Shown here: positions 37,329 to 45,478 of the stretch, one piece after another
How positions within the stretch are numbered: the first letter of the stretch is position 1
Layout: each line of letters opens with the position of its first letter
Assembly: GCA_002069025.1 (NCBI GenBank)
Contig: MWBK01000054.1
Location: forward strand, 1 to 61,086
Direction: 5' to 3'
Source of the DNA: Bacteroidetes bacterium ADurb.Bin302
GTDB lineage: Bacteria > Bacteroidota > Bacteroidia > Bacteroidales > Paludibacteraceae
Length of the DNA: 61,086 nucleotides
Position numbers and translations under genes: made by a program
Notes under the pieces: generated by a model
The model's input: only the letters and a program-made list of their open reading frames with translations
Told to the model about the DNA's origin: nothing
Databases searched by the model: none

Positions 37329-38285
37329 CTATAAATTTAAGTTTTCAGCTATTTGATAATTATTTCGCTCTTGAGATGATCTACTTATTAATTCTCCTAA
37401 AAATCCGGTCAAAAACAATTGTGTTCCAAGTATCATCGCTAATATAGCTAAGTAAAAATATGGGTTACTTGTAATAAGCGGTGCTCTTAATCCTTGTATT
37501 ATTGCATTTAATTTCATTACGCCAACAATAATCACTGAAATTAAACCAAATAAGAACATTATCGACCCCCATACTCCAAAAAAATGCATCGGCTTAACTC
37601 CGAATTTTGATAAAAACCAAAGAGTTATTAAATCCAAGTAACCATTTACGAAACGACTGAAGCCAAATTTACTTTTGCCGAATTTACGCATTTGATGATT
37701 TACTTCTTTCTCGCCTATTCTAGAAAATCCGGCATTCTTTGCAAGATATGGAATGTATCTATGCATTTCTCCGTAAACCTCGATACTCTTAACAACCTCA
37801 GATCTATATGCTTTTAAACCACAATTAAAATCATGTAAATAAATACCTGAAACTTTTCTTGCAGTTGCATTAAACAACTTACTAGGTAGATTTTTCGTTA
37901 ACTTTGGATCATATCTTTTCTTTTTCCAGCCTGATACCAAATCATAGCCTTCTTTTTTAATCATATTGTACAATCCGGGAATTTCTTCAGGACTATCCTG
38001 CAAATCGGCATCCATTGTGATAACAACATCACCCGAAGCTTCTTTAAAACCGCAGTACAAAGCCGGAGATTTTCCGTAATTGCGTCTGAATCTTATACCC
38101 TTAGCTTCCTTATGTTTTGCAGTAAGTTTTGAAACCACATTCCATGAAGCATCAGTACTTCCATCGTCAACAAAAATCACTTCGTATGTATATTTATTTG
38201 CATCCATAACCTTTTCGATCCATGCAAACAATTCAGGCAAAGATTCTTCCTCATTATACAAAGGAATTATTACAGATATATCCAT
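37329..38285 (-). CDS. Glycosyltransferase family 2, DPM1/ArnC-like, membrane-anchored
   Basis: A 318-residue GT-A transferase. The nucleotide-sugar domain (residues 1-215) has DISVIIPLYNEEESLPEL, VIFVDDGSTDASWNV, the DxD motif TMDADLQDSPEEI and FNCGLKAYRSEVV. Two C-terminal transmembrane segments follow (MFLFGLISVIIVGVMKL and YLAILAMILGTQLFLTGFLG). This architecture is typical of enzymes that transfer a sugar to undecaprenyl phosphate. It sits 8 nt after a DUF4199 membrane protein gene, a common pairing in Bacteroidales. The sugar is unknown. Confidence 0.94.
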   Translation of the reverse strand: MDISVIIPLYNEEESLPELFAWIEKVMDANKYTYEVIFVDDGSTDASWNVVSKLTAKHKEAKGIRFRRNYGKSPALYCGFKEASGDVVITMDADLQDSPEEIPGLYNMIKKEGYDLVSGWKKKRYDPKLTKNLPSKLFNATARKVSGIYLHDFNCGLKAYRSEVVKSIEVYGEMHRYIPYLAKNAGFSRIGEKEVNHQMRKFGKSKFGFSRFVNGYLDLITLWFLSKFGVKPMHFFGVWGSIMFLFGLISVIIVGVMKLNAIIQGLRAPLITSNPYFYLAILAMILGTQLFLTGFLGELISRSSQERNNYQIAENLNL

Positions 38286-38293
38286 GATTGAAT

Positions 38294-38830
38294 TTAATAA
38301 TTATTTTTACGAATAGACTTTACAATACCAGCAATTGGTAATCCAAATAAAACACCTATAACAGAATATATCCATATCGATTGTACTGCTCTTTGCGATG
38401 CTGCAGGCGTTCCAAATTCAACAATCATTTCTTTATATGGGGCAATCTGTGGCATATCTGCCAAAATTACATCTATATTTTTAATAAGTTCAGCAAACTG
38501 TAAAGATAAATAGTCAGGTTGTATAAAGCGATAAAAAACGTATTGTACTACAACTAAGAATAATGATGCGAAAAAAAACATAAAGAAACAGAAACGAAAT
38601 AATGTGCCAAATGTGATATCTTCAATTTGAGATTGTCTTTTAAATCTCAGTGTAAAGAAATAGGCTATTATTGGAAGTAACAAAAATAAAAAAAGCACTA
38701 CAAATGATCCGGTTACCGAATCAACAGTTAGAACTTCAACTATAAAACGCACAATTAGGAATATACCTAAAAAAGCACCATAATACATGGCAGCGCGATT
38801 CGTAATAGCTCGTATCTCTATTTTTTCCAT
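38294..38830 (-). CDS. DUF4199 family membrane protein
   Basis: A 178-residue polytopic protein with four hydrophobic segments (YYGAFLGIFLIVRFIVEVL, FVVLFLFLLLPIIAYFFTL, FRFCFFMFFFASLFLVVVQY, SIWIYSVIGVLFGLPIAGIV) and the segment IEDITFGTLFRFCF between the second and third, as in DUF4199. It is the first gene of the operon that continues into the GT2 and ends with the DUF6048 barrel. A partnership with the glycosyltransferase is inferred only from gene order. Confidence 0.88.
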   Translation of the reverse strand: MEKIEIRAITNRAAMYYGAFLGIFLIVRFIVEVLTVDSVTGSFVVLFLFLLLPIIAYFFTLRFKRQSQIEDITFGTLFRFCFFMFFFASLFLVVVQYVFYRFIQPDYLSLQFAELIKNIDVILADMPQIAPYKEMIVEFGTPAASQRAVQSIWIYSVIGVLFGLPIAGIVKSIRKNNY

Positions 38831-38849
38831 CTATAATATAATTATCCCA

Positions 38850-38857
38850 CAAAAGTA
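38850..38857 (-). promoter_or_regulatory. -7 box (TACTTTTG) of the DUF4199-GT2-DUF6048 operon
   Basis: TACTTTTG on the minus strand, 19 nt before the DUF4199 ATG. Confidence 0.6.
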
Positions 38858-38941
38858 GCGAATATCGCTTACCTGACAAAACTCTTATCAAAAGTTTTAA
38901 ACAAAAACATTAAGATATTATGTTTTTTAAATTAAATACAC

Positions 38942-38949
38942 TACATTTG
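38942..38949 (+). promoter_or_regulatory. -7 box (TACATTTG) of the SRP RNA gene
   Basis: TACATTTG ends five bases before the first base of the SRP RNA closing stem, exactly the spacing expected for a start at the mature 5' end. Confidence 0.75.
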
Positions 38950-38954
38950 CAAAC

Positions 38955-39051
38955 GGAAAGGTTCTACACGACCAGCTCCCTTCTAATCCCCCAGGGCTTG
39001 ACCGCAGCAAGGGTGTGTTGGTTGAGCGGTGCGATGTAGATCGCCTTTCCT
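38955..39051 (+). ncRNA. ffs: Signal recognition particle RNA, small bacterial type
   Basis: About 97 nt. The ends pair (GGAAAGG at 38955-38961 with CCTTTCC at 39044-39050), followed by a T6 run that ends transcription. The Ffh-binding apical hairpin is recognisable: CCCCCAGGGC on the 5' side and GCAGCAAGGGTG on the 3' side, with the conserved asymmetric-loop bases CAGG and AGCA. The apical loop reads TTGACC on a GC/GC stem instead of the common GGAA tetraloop. It binds Ffh and directs membrane proteins to the translocon. Confidence 0.9.
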
Positions 39052-39084
39052 TTTTTATATAAAATATTCATAACCTTATACATC

Positions 39085-39507
39085 ATGGCAAAACCGGAAG
39101 AATTAAACTACACTCCATCGCACAATATTATTGCAGGTGGTACTTTGATTAAAGGTGAAATTACCACAGAGGGCGATTTTAGAATAGACGGAACGATAGA
39201 TGGTACTATAACTTCAAAAGGTAAAATAATTATCGGCGATAAAGGCAAATTTATAGGCAAGATTAAAGCTGCCAATGTTGATATAATGGGAGTTGTTAAA
39301 GGCGAGATTTTCGTAGATAACACACTTTCTCTAAAATCAACCGGTAAAATTGAAGGAGATATCCAAACCAATATTTTAATTATTGAACAAAATGCTGAAT
39401 TCAATGGTAGTTGCAGTATGGGTAAGGAATCTCAAAAAACACAAAATCAGGTTAATACTACTGCGAAACCTGATACTCTTAATGCCACTAAACAGGAAAA
39501 GAAATAA
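39085..39507 (+). CDS. Bactofilin family cytoskeletal protein
   Basis: A 140-residue polymer-forming protein. The central DUF583/bactofilin beta-helix (residues about 14-110) shows the repeating hydrophobic-glycine pattern: IIAGGTLIKGEITTEGDFRI, DGTIDGTITSKGKIIIGDKG, AANVDIMGVVKGEIFVDNTL. The flexible polar tail (KESQKTQNQVNTTAKPDTLN) is usual. Bactofilins assemble into nucleotide-independent filaments that organise cell shape or envelope enzymes. The stop codon TAA overlaps the proposed ATA start of the phosphodiesterase gene. Confidence 0.95.
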   Translation: MAKPEELNYTPSHNIIAGGTLIKGEITTEGDFRIDGTIDGTITSKGKIIIGDKGKFIGKIKAANVDIMGVVKGEIFVDNTLSLKSTGKIEGDIQTNILIIEQNAEFNGSCSMGKESQKTQNQVNTTAKPDTLNATKQEKK

Positions 39508-39998
39508 AACGAATTGGTTTATTATCGGATACGCATGGGTATTGGGATGACCGATACCTGAGCTTTTTTGCAGATTGCGACGAAATATGGCATGCCGGAG
39601 ATATTGGCACAGCTGAAGTTTACGAAAAGCTTTTAGAATCGAAACCTGTAAGGGCTGTGTTTGGCAATGCTGATGGACAGTACTTCAGACAAAGAATTAA
39701 ACAAGATGCAATTTTCAAAATTGAAAATGTAAAAGTTCTAATAACCCATATTGGAGGATATCCTGATAAATATGCGCCAGGTATTGCTGATAAACTGCGA
39801 ACTAATAAGATTAAGTTATTTATTTCAGGTCATTCGCATATACTTAAAGTAAAGTATGATCCTAAATTTGATGTGATACACATTAACCCGGGAGCTGCCG
39901 GAAGACAAGGATTTCAATTAGTCAGAACTTTGGTTAGATTTACGATTGACAGAGATAAAGTAAAAGATCTTGAGATAATGGAGATCCCATTAACATAA
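39504..39998 (+). CDS. YfcE/MJ0936-type metallophosphodiesterase with an apparent ATA start
   Basis: Calcineurin-like phosphoesterase of 164 residues. Metal ligands are intact: SDTHG near residue 8, HAGDIG about 34-39, GNAD about 53-56, ITHIGG about 75-80, and SGHSHI about 102-107 with the following GAAGRQG. All ATG, GTG and TTG codons in frame lie after the first two motifs (the first is a GTG at 39657), and a stop lies just upstream at 39489-39491. Starting at ATA 39504-39506 gives MKRIGLLSDTHGYWD, the exact family start, in a four-base ATAA overlap with the bactofilin stop. ATT at 39513 is the only other near-cognate option close by. Confidence 0.85.
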   Translation: MKRIGLLSDTHGYWDDRYLSFFADCDEIWHAGDIGTAEVYEKLLESKPVRAVFGNADGQYFRQRIKQDAIFKIENVKVLITHIGGYPDKYAPGIADKLRTNKIKLFISGHSHILKVKYDPKFDVIHINPGAAGRQGFQLVRTLVRFTIDRDKVKDLEIMEIPLT

Positions 39999-40022
39999 GA
40001 TTATCCACCTATATTTTTACAA

Positions 40023-41366
40023 TTATCTAATAAGATTAACAGTACCCTTCTTGTAGTACTTTATTCTGTTTCCTTTATCATCCAGATCATCACCTGTTGC
40101 CTCTATAATATACATGTATGCACCTTCAGCAGCAGGTTTACCACCTATATTTCCATTCCAACCTGTTGTAGGATCATCCCATTGATAAACTAATTTACCC
40201 CAGATATTATAGACAGAAGCATTAAACTTGATAATTGATTTATAAGCTACTTTAAATTCATCGTTTTTGCCATCTCCATTAGGAGTAAATATATTTGGAA
40301 TATCTAAGGCAGATTCTAAAACTTCAATTGTATATGTAGCCTCTTTGGTACAACCTATCTCAGGATCTTCGGTAACAGACGAATTTGATACTTGTACTCT
40401 TAAATAGTAAGTAGCTTTCTCGGTAAATGTATATCTAAAATCCTTGTCAGTAGTTTGAATGATGCAATCCTCGAATTCACGTTCATTTGACAAACACCAG
40501 GTATAAAAAAATGATGCGGGAGAAGCATTATTAATAATTTCTATATTTAAGGGTGCAGAACCTTTAAGTAATGTCTTAGTTTCATCGGGTTCAATTGGAT
40601 CACCTTTCTCGTTTTCGTTTTTAGCATTTTCTCTTATACGTACAGTTGCATCTAAGTGAACTTCAACTGCTATGGCTTTAAACGGTTCAGATACAATTAC
40701 CGGCGGTTCTTCTTCAAAAACTTTAGCAAATTGATCACCCGTCAAAGAATATTGCGTGTCTCCTAATGGCGATTCTATGGTATAATCAGAAAGTTCAGGA
40801 ATAACACGAGTTACTTCTTCAGAAACATAACCGCTGCCTTTGCTATAGTATGTCGAATCATAACTTAATTCAAATAGTCTTTCTACTTCATCGTGCATAG
40901 TTATCTGCCCAATAGTATCATATTCCATTGGCTCTACATCCATATTTATATTTAATTGAATGTATGAACATCTATCCTCAACTTCTCCATTTACAATTAT
41001 TGTATCAAGCAATAATTGATATCTTTTATAGTCAAATACCCAAACCCAAGCACTTTTATTTCCGGAAATATCCAACTTGTAACCTATTGATTTCTCATCC
41101 TCCAAATCAATGCTGGTTTCGGTAACATTTGTCTCGGATTTAATCAAAGAACTTGTGCCGTCAATATCATATTTATACCAATTATAGTCGTGCGATTCAG
41201 GCATTTGAAAATGCAACACACCATTTTCTGTACCATTAACAACAAATATAGTATCAATTGTAGATTCTGTACCGACTGCATCTGTACCGCTTATCGAAAA
41301 TTCTGCTCCAAAAAGTTCAACAGACACGAAAACAGCCATAAATAATAACAAAACAAATTTTCGCAT
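40023..41366 (-). CDS. T9SS type B (gliding-type C-terminal domain) surface protein
   Basis: A 447-residue exported protein. The signal peptide MRKFVLLLFMAVFVSVELFG precedes a long beta-rich body (residues 25-350) with PKD-like strands (LNIEIINNASPASFFYTWCL; YYLRVQVSNSSVTEDPEIGC). The last 85 residues are a gliding motility-associated/T9SS type B domain: IPNIFTPNGDGKNDEFKV, VYNIWGKLVYQWDDPTTGWN, EGAYMYIIEATG. It should be exported by T9SS and kept at the surface, often in complex with PorP/SprF-like proteins, none of which is encoded here. Function unknown. Confidence 0.92.
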   Translation of the reverse strand: MRKFVLLLFMAVFVSVELFGAEFSISGTDAVGTESTIDTIFVVNGTENGVLHFQMPESHDYNWYKYDIDGTSSLIKSETNVTETSIDLEDEKSIGYKLDISGNKSAWVWVFDYKRYQLLLDTIIVNGEVEDRCSYIQLNINMDVEPMEYDTIGQITMHDEVERLFELSYDSTYYSKGSGYVSEEVTRVIPELSDYTIESPLGDTQYSLTGDQFAKVFEEEPPVIVSEPFKAIAVEVHLDATVRIRENAKNENEKGDPIEPDETKTLLKGSAPLNIEIINNASPASFFYTWCLSNEREFEDCIIQTTDKDFRYTFTEKATYYLRVQVSNSSVTEDPEIGCTKEATYTIEVLESALDIPNIFTPNGDGKNDEFKVAYKSIIKFNASVYNIWGKLVYQWDDPTTGWNGNIGGKPAAEGAYMYIIEATGDDLDDKGNRIKYYKKGTVNLIR

Positions 41367-41445
41367 ATTATATTTGTGCTTATAAAATCAAAAAAAAATT
41401 AAATATTACTACACTACCCCACAAATCACCGTGTAAAGGTAAGGC

Positions 41446-41466
41446 TTTTGGCTTTATCTGCCAAAA
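41446..41466. promoter_or_regulatory. Inverted repeat just upstream of the LysM gene promoter
   Basis: TTTTGGC and GCCAAAA, exact 7-bp arms with a 7-nt spacer, ending five bases before the -7 box at 41472-41479. Placement fits an operator or a -33 contact site. Confidence 0.4.
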
Positions 41467-41471
41467 ATTTG

Positions 41472-41479
41472 TATCTTTG
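41472..41479 (+). promoter_or_regulatory. -7 box (TATCTTTG) of the LysM gene
   Basis: TATCTTTG 34 nt upstream of the ATG at 41514, with a TTTG about 20 nt further upstream inside the inverted repeat. Confidence 0.65.
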
Positions 41480-41513
41480 CAACTTGTAGTAGCATATTTT
41501 AATAGGAATTGAC

Positions 41514-42965
41514 ATGAAACGTTCTATCTTTTGCATTATCACAATGCTTGCAATAACAAGCATTATATTAGCTCAAAATAATCAATACCAAATAATTACA
41601 GAAAACGGTAAACAATACTACTTATATACCGTTCAGAAAAGCGAAGGATTTTACAGCATAGGAAAACGTTTCGAAATTACAAACGACGAAATTATTAAGG
41701 CTAATCCTGAAGCAGCGCTTGGACTTAAACTTGGACAAGTACTTAAAATCCCTGTATATAAATCTAAATCTGAATCTGAATCTGAATCTATATCTAAACC
41801 AAGCACATCTGTAGAACCAACTGAAACAAATTTAGAAAATCAAGATAACGAAAACAAAAACACAATTGTTGACGAGCCATCTCAAACTGTTTTAAAATAT
41901 AATCGTACCAAAAAATCAAGTATAAGAATTGCTATACTAATGCCATTTTCGTTGGATGCAGTTGAGAGAGACGCAAACATGGACCATTTTGTCGAATTTT
42001 ATCAAGGATGTTTAATCGCAGCTGATTCATTAAAGGGTTTAGGAATAGATATTTTTATTGACAGCTATGATATAGGTAAAACAACTAACAAATTAGATTC
42101 AATATTACATCAAGCAGCCTTAAAAAAGGCAGATTTACTTATCGGACCAGCTTATTCAAGTCAAGTACCTCTTATTGCAGATTTTGCAAAAACAAACAAA
42201 ATAAAAGTAGTTGTACCATTTACAACCAATATCCCTGATTTAAAAAACAATCAGTATTTATTTCAAATTGTAAGTCCACAAAAAGAATTATATAATAAAA
42301 TAGCAGATAAATGTGCTAATCAGTGGGAAAACAAACAAGTACTTATTGTACGTCCGGATAGTGCCGGGATTAGATACGACAAAAAAGATTTTGTAAAAAT
42401 TCTTATCCCAAAATTACGCGCAAAAAACATTTCTGTTAAATATATTTCTGAAACACGTATAGCAGCTAATATAGATTCTGCTGCTAAAAGCAATATGCGC
42501 GAAACTGTGGTGGTAATTCCAACTTCAAACAAAGTAAAACTAATTCAATTATCAGAGCATTTTTCTCGAATAGAGAGTAATAATGTTAGTTTATTTGGAT
42601 TCCCGGAATGGCATAACTATCAAATCAAAGACTTGTACGTCAAACCATTATATACTTTTAGCAATTACAATACTGATTTTTCATCAACAAAAGTAATTTC
42701 ATTCTATCAAAAGTACAATGAAAAATTCGGTATCCCCGGAGTACAAAACTCACCTAGTTATACCATTTTCGGATATGACATTTGTAATTATTTTATTTCA
42801 CAATGGATCGAAAACGGAGAACACTTTGAAAACTTTTTAAATGACGAAGAAACGCCTTTACTTCAAATGAAATTCTTATTTGAACGAGTTGGTAATGGTG
42901 GATATTTAAATAGAGGTACTATCTTTCAACTATATAATGATGAAGGTATTCTTGACATAGAATAA
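41514..42965 (+). CDS. LysM domain fused to a periplasmic-binding-protein-like receptor domain
   Basis: A 483-residue exported protein. Order: signal peptide (residues 1-20, ITMLAITSIILAQ), one LysM domain (about 33-82, YTVQKSEGFYSIGKRFEITN ... LGQVLKIPV), a Ser/Lys/Glu low-complexity linker (about 83-135), then a type I periplasmic-binding fold (about 140-480: IRIAILMPFSLDAVERDANM, FYQGCLIAADSLKGLG, ADLLIGPAYSSQVPLIADFA). LysM should hold it to peptidoglycan while the second domain binds a small ligand or acts as a scaffold. The combination is common in Bacteroidota but uncharacterised. The porin-like gene starts 1 nt after it. Confidence 0.9.
   Translation: MKRSIFCIITMLAITSIILAQNNQYQIITENGKQYYLYTVQKSEGFYSIGKRFEITNDEIIKANPEAALGLKLGQVLKIPVYKSKSESESESISKPSTSVEPTETNLENQDNENKNTIVDEPSQTVLKYNRTKKSSIRIAILMPFSLDAVERDANMDHFVEFYQGCLIAADSLKGLGIDIFIDSYDIGKTTNKLDSILHQAALKKADLLIGPAYSSQVPLIADFAKTNKIKVVVPFTTNIPDLKNNQYLFQIVSPQKELYNKIADKCANQWENKQVLIVRPDSAGIRYDKKDFVKILIPKLRAKNISVKYISETRIAANIDSAAKSNMRETVVVIPTSNKVKLIQLSEHFSRIESNNVSLFGFPEWHNYQIKDLYVKPLYTFSNYNTDFSSTKVISFYQKYNEKFGIPGVQNSPSYTIFGYDICNYFISQWIENGEHFENFLNDEETPLLQMKFLFERVGNGGYLNRGTIFQLYNDEGILDIE
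41760..41795 (+). repeat. Hexanucleotide tandem repeat in the LysM protein linker
   Basis: Six copies of a degenerate 6-bp unit (AAATCT, AAATCT, GAATCT three times, ATATCT) encode KSKSESESESIS. Copy-number change would alter linker length by two residues without shifting the frame. Confidence 0.75.
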
Positions 42966-42966
42966 G

Positions 42967-43635
42967 ATGAAAAGACGACTAATCACTATATTTGTAGGTA
43001 TGTTTGTATTATGCGTGAGCGCATCAGCTCAATACACATACATACAGCCTGAATTGGCAATAGGCACGAACCAAGGTGTCGCTATTTGGACAACAGTAGG
43101 CTTTTCACCATCTGTAGCTCAAAACTTTGATGTTCGCTATAATGGTGGTTTTACTGTAAGATATATTATACAAAAGCACTTTGGAATACAAGCCGAATTG
43201 AATTATGCCCAACGTGGATGGTCTGAGACTTCTTCGACAGGCGAAAGATATGATCATAGGTTTGATTATTTAGAAATTCCGCTGGTTGCCCACATATATT
43301 TTGGAAAAGAAAAATTTCGTTTTTTTGTTAATTTAGGTCCTAAATTCAGATACATGATTAATGACTATGCTACAGAGCATTTTTCATCTAATTATGGGAA
43401 ACAACAAACCAAAGCTATTGAAAATAGATTTGATTATAGTGTATTCGGGGGTTTAGGTATTGAATTGAGAACTAAAAAAGCAGGTTATTTTCAATTGGAA
43501 GCTCGATATGACTATGGTTTAGGCAATATATATTCGTCTAGAAAAGGCGAAGATTTTTCGTCTTCAAACAACACAGCTATCACAATAGGCATCACGTATT
43601 TATACAATGTACTTGGAAATAAGCAAAAAAAATAA
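42967..43635 (+). CDS. Outer membrane beta-barrel protein (PorT-like)
   Basis: A 222-residue exported protein. The signal peptide ITIFVGMFVLCVSASAQ is followed by strands typical of the Bacteroidota outer membrane beta-barrel family: LAIGTNQGVAIWTTVGFSPS, FTVRYIIQKHFGIQAELNYA, FDYLEIPLVAHIYFGKEKFR, FFVNLGPKFRYMIND, SVFGGLGIELRTKKAGYFQL and a last strand ITIGITYLYNVLGN. It is translated from the same message as the LysM fusion protein. Passenger or transported substrate unknown. Confidence 0.9.
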   Translation: MKRRLITIFVGMFVLCVSASAQYTYIQPELAIGTNQGVAIWTTVGFSPSVAQNFDVRYNGGFTVRYIIQKHFGIQAELNYAQRGWSETSSTGERYDHRFDYLEIPLVAHIYFGKEKFRFFVNLGPKFRYMINDYATEHFSSNYGKQQTKAIENRFDYSVFGGLGIELRTKKAGYFQLEARYDYGLGNIYSSRKGEDFSSSNNTAITIGITYLYNVLGNKQKK

Positions 43636-43640
43636 ACATA

Positions 43641-44183
43641 ATGGAAATTTCAAACAAAACATTTGATGAATTAATTCGTCAACGCCGCAGCCATCGCAAA
43701 TTTCAAGACAAGGCAATTGAAGCGGATAAAATAAATCAACTACTTAAATGCGGATTAATGGCACCTGCAGGCAAAAGTGCAAATCCATGGGAATTCATTG
43801 TTGTTACAGATGCTGATACACAAAAGCAGCTATCAAAATGCAAACCTAATGGCAGTGCATTTGTTGCCACTGCCCCACTATCTATTGTTGTTATTGCAGA
43901 TACTACTAAATCTGATGTATGGGTTGAAGATTGTTCTATTGCAGCTATTTATTTGCAATTAAAAGCAGAGGATATGGGCTTATGCAGTTGCTGGGTTCAG
44001 GTTCGTAATAGAAAATCCTGCGATGAAAATGAATCTTCAGATGCATATATCCGCCAATTACTTAGTATTCCTGAGAATTACGCAGTTGAATGCGTAATAA
44101 GTATTGGCTACAAAGTTGAAGAAAGAAAACCATTTGACGAATCAAAATTGCAATTAGACAAAATACATCAAAACAAATTCTGA
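43641..44183 (+). CDS. Nitroreductase family protein
   Basis: A 180-residue FMN oxidoreductase-type protein. The flavin-binding RQRRSHRKFQDKAI (residues 13-26), MAPAGKSANPWEFIVVTD (about 40-57), EDCSIAAIYLQLKAEDMGLCSCWVQ-type central helix (about 96-120) and the end segment AVECVISIGYKVEERKPFDE are all present. The substrate is unknown. The stop codon shares bases with the next start (TGATG), so this gene opens a coupled series with DUF2520, KdsC-like, UbiA and Maf genes. Confidence 0.92.
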   Translation: MEISNKTFDELIRQRRSHRKFQDKAIEADKINQLLKCGLMAPAGKSANPWEFIVVTDADTQKQLSKCKPNGSAFVATAPLSIVVIADTTKSDVWVEDCSIAAIYLQLKAEDMGLCSCWVQVRNRKSCDENESSDAYIRQLLSIPENYAVECVISIGYKVEERKPFDESKLQLDKIHQNKF

Positions 44184-44944
44184 TGATCAGAAAGGTTGTA
44201 TTTATAGGAGCCGGAAATGTTGCAACTAGTTTATCAAAGGCATTAATTGATGCCGGTTTTGAAGTTGCTCAGATATTTAGCCGTACCAAAGAATCGGCAG
44301 AGGCATTGGCAATGTATCTCAAAACTTCTTACACAACCGAAAAAAATAAAATTGCTGAAGCTGACTTGTATATTTGTAGCGTAAAAGACGACGCTATAAA
44401 AGATGCATTAAGCGGCATTAATTTTAACAACAAGATAGTTGTACATACTTCAGGCAGTTCTGAAATGGACATATTAAAGCCTTTTACGTCTCATTATGGC
44501 GTACTCTATCCCATGCAGACATTTACAATAGGTAAAAATGTTGATTGGAGCCAAGTGCCCATATTTATAGAAGCGAATAGTAATAATACAACGAATGAGT
44601 TAATGTTATTCGCAAAAGCTATCAGCCCTATTGTTACAGCAGCCGACTCAAAGAGAAGAAAATCCTTACATATTGCTGCAGTCTTAGTTTGTAATTTTAC
44701 AAATCACTTGTATGCAATGGCAGACAGACTTTTAAAAGAGAATAATTTGGAATTTAAGACTATGCTTCCTTTAATAACGGAAACAGTCGAAAAGATCAAA
44801 GTCATTTCGCCAAAAGCAGCACAAACAGGCCCGGCTTCGCGTCATGACATGAAAATTGTTAATGATCATCTTAGTCTATTATCAGGAAATGACCATAAAA
44901 TATATGAACTAATTAGTAAAGCTATTCAAGATGAGCAACTTTAA
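44183..44944 (+). CDS. Rossmann-like and DUF2520 domain protein
   Basis: A 253-residue NAD(P)-dependent dehydrogenase-like protein. The N-terminal Rossmann domain starts VVFIGAGNVATSLSKALIDA and includes VVHTSGSSEMDIL and HYGVLYPMQTF. The helical DUF2520 domain follows (HIAAVLVCNFTNHLYAMADR, AQTGPASRHDMKIVNDHLSL). The fold resembles ketopantoate and pyrroline-5-carboxylate reductases, but the reaction is unknown. Its 3' end overlaps the KdsC-like gene by 14 bp. Confidence 0.9.
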   Translation: MIRKVVFIGAGNVATSLSKALIDAGFEVAQIFSRTKESAEALAMYLKTSYTTEKNKIAEADLYICSVKDDAIKDALSGINFNNKIVVHTSGSSEMDILKPFTSHYGVLYPMQTFTIGKNVDWSQVPIFIEANSNNTTNELMLFAKAISPIVTAADSKRRKSLHIAAVLVCNFTNHLYAMADRLLKENNLEFKTMLPLITETVEKIKVISPKAAQTGPASRHDMKIVNDHLSLLSGNDHKIYELISKAIQDEQL

Positions 44945-45455
44945 AGAAGATTTACCAAGTATTAAAGCCTTCATATTCGATGTTGATGGTGTATTATCAA
45001 AAAATAGTATTCCTTTAAATACAAATGGAGAACCTATGAGAATGGCAAATATCAAAGACGGATACGCTTTGCAATTAGCTGTAAAGTATGGCTACAAAAT
45101 TGCTATAATCACAGGAGCTGATACAGAATCTATAAGAGTTCGCTACAACAAGTTGAAAATAGAAGACATTTATTTATCATCATCTATAAAAGAGATTGAT
45201 TATAAAGCATTTAAAAACAAATATAATTTTGATGACAGCGAAATCTTATATATGGGTGATGACATACCGGATATTCCGGTTTTACGCTTAGTAGGCACAC
45301 CTACATGTCCTGCAGACGCCGCTGTTGAAGTAAAAAGTATCTCTAAGTACATATCTCTATATAAAGGAGGTGAAGGGTGCGTAAGAGAGGTAATTGAACA
45401 AGTAATGAAGGCTCAAGGCAATTGGATGAAAAACGAACACGCTTTTGGATGGTAA
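44931..45455 (+). CDS. KdsC-like HAD phosphatase
   Basis: A 174-residue C0-type HAD hydrolase like 3-deoxy-D-manno-octulosonate 8-phosphate phosphatase. HAD motif I is FIFDVDGVLS (the nucleophile and acid Asp pair), motif II IAIITGADTES, and the last motif MGDDIPDIPVLRLVG. The family makes Kdo for LPS; in E. coli the enzyme is a tetramer of this size. The ending region does not show more. I prefer -like because the cluster has no other Kdo gene. It overlaps the DUF2520 gene by 14 bp. Confidence 0.9.
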   Translation: MSNFKEDLPSIKAFIFDVDGVLSKNSIPLNTNGEPMRMANIKDGYALQLAVKYGYKIAIITGADTESIRVRYNKLKIEDIYLSSSIKEIDYKAFKNKYNFDDSEILYMGDDIPDIPVLRLVGTPTCPADAAVEVKSISKYISLYKGGEGCVREVIEQVMKAQGNWMKNEHAFGW

Positions 45456-45478
45456 TAATAAACTTACAAAACTATATC

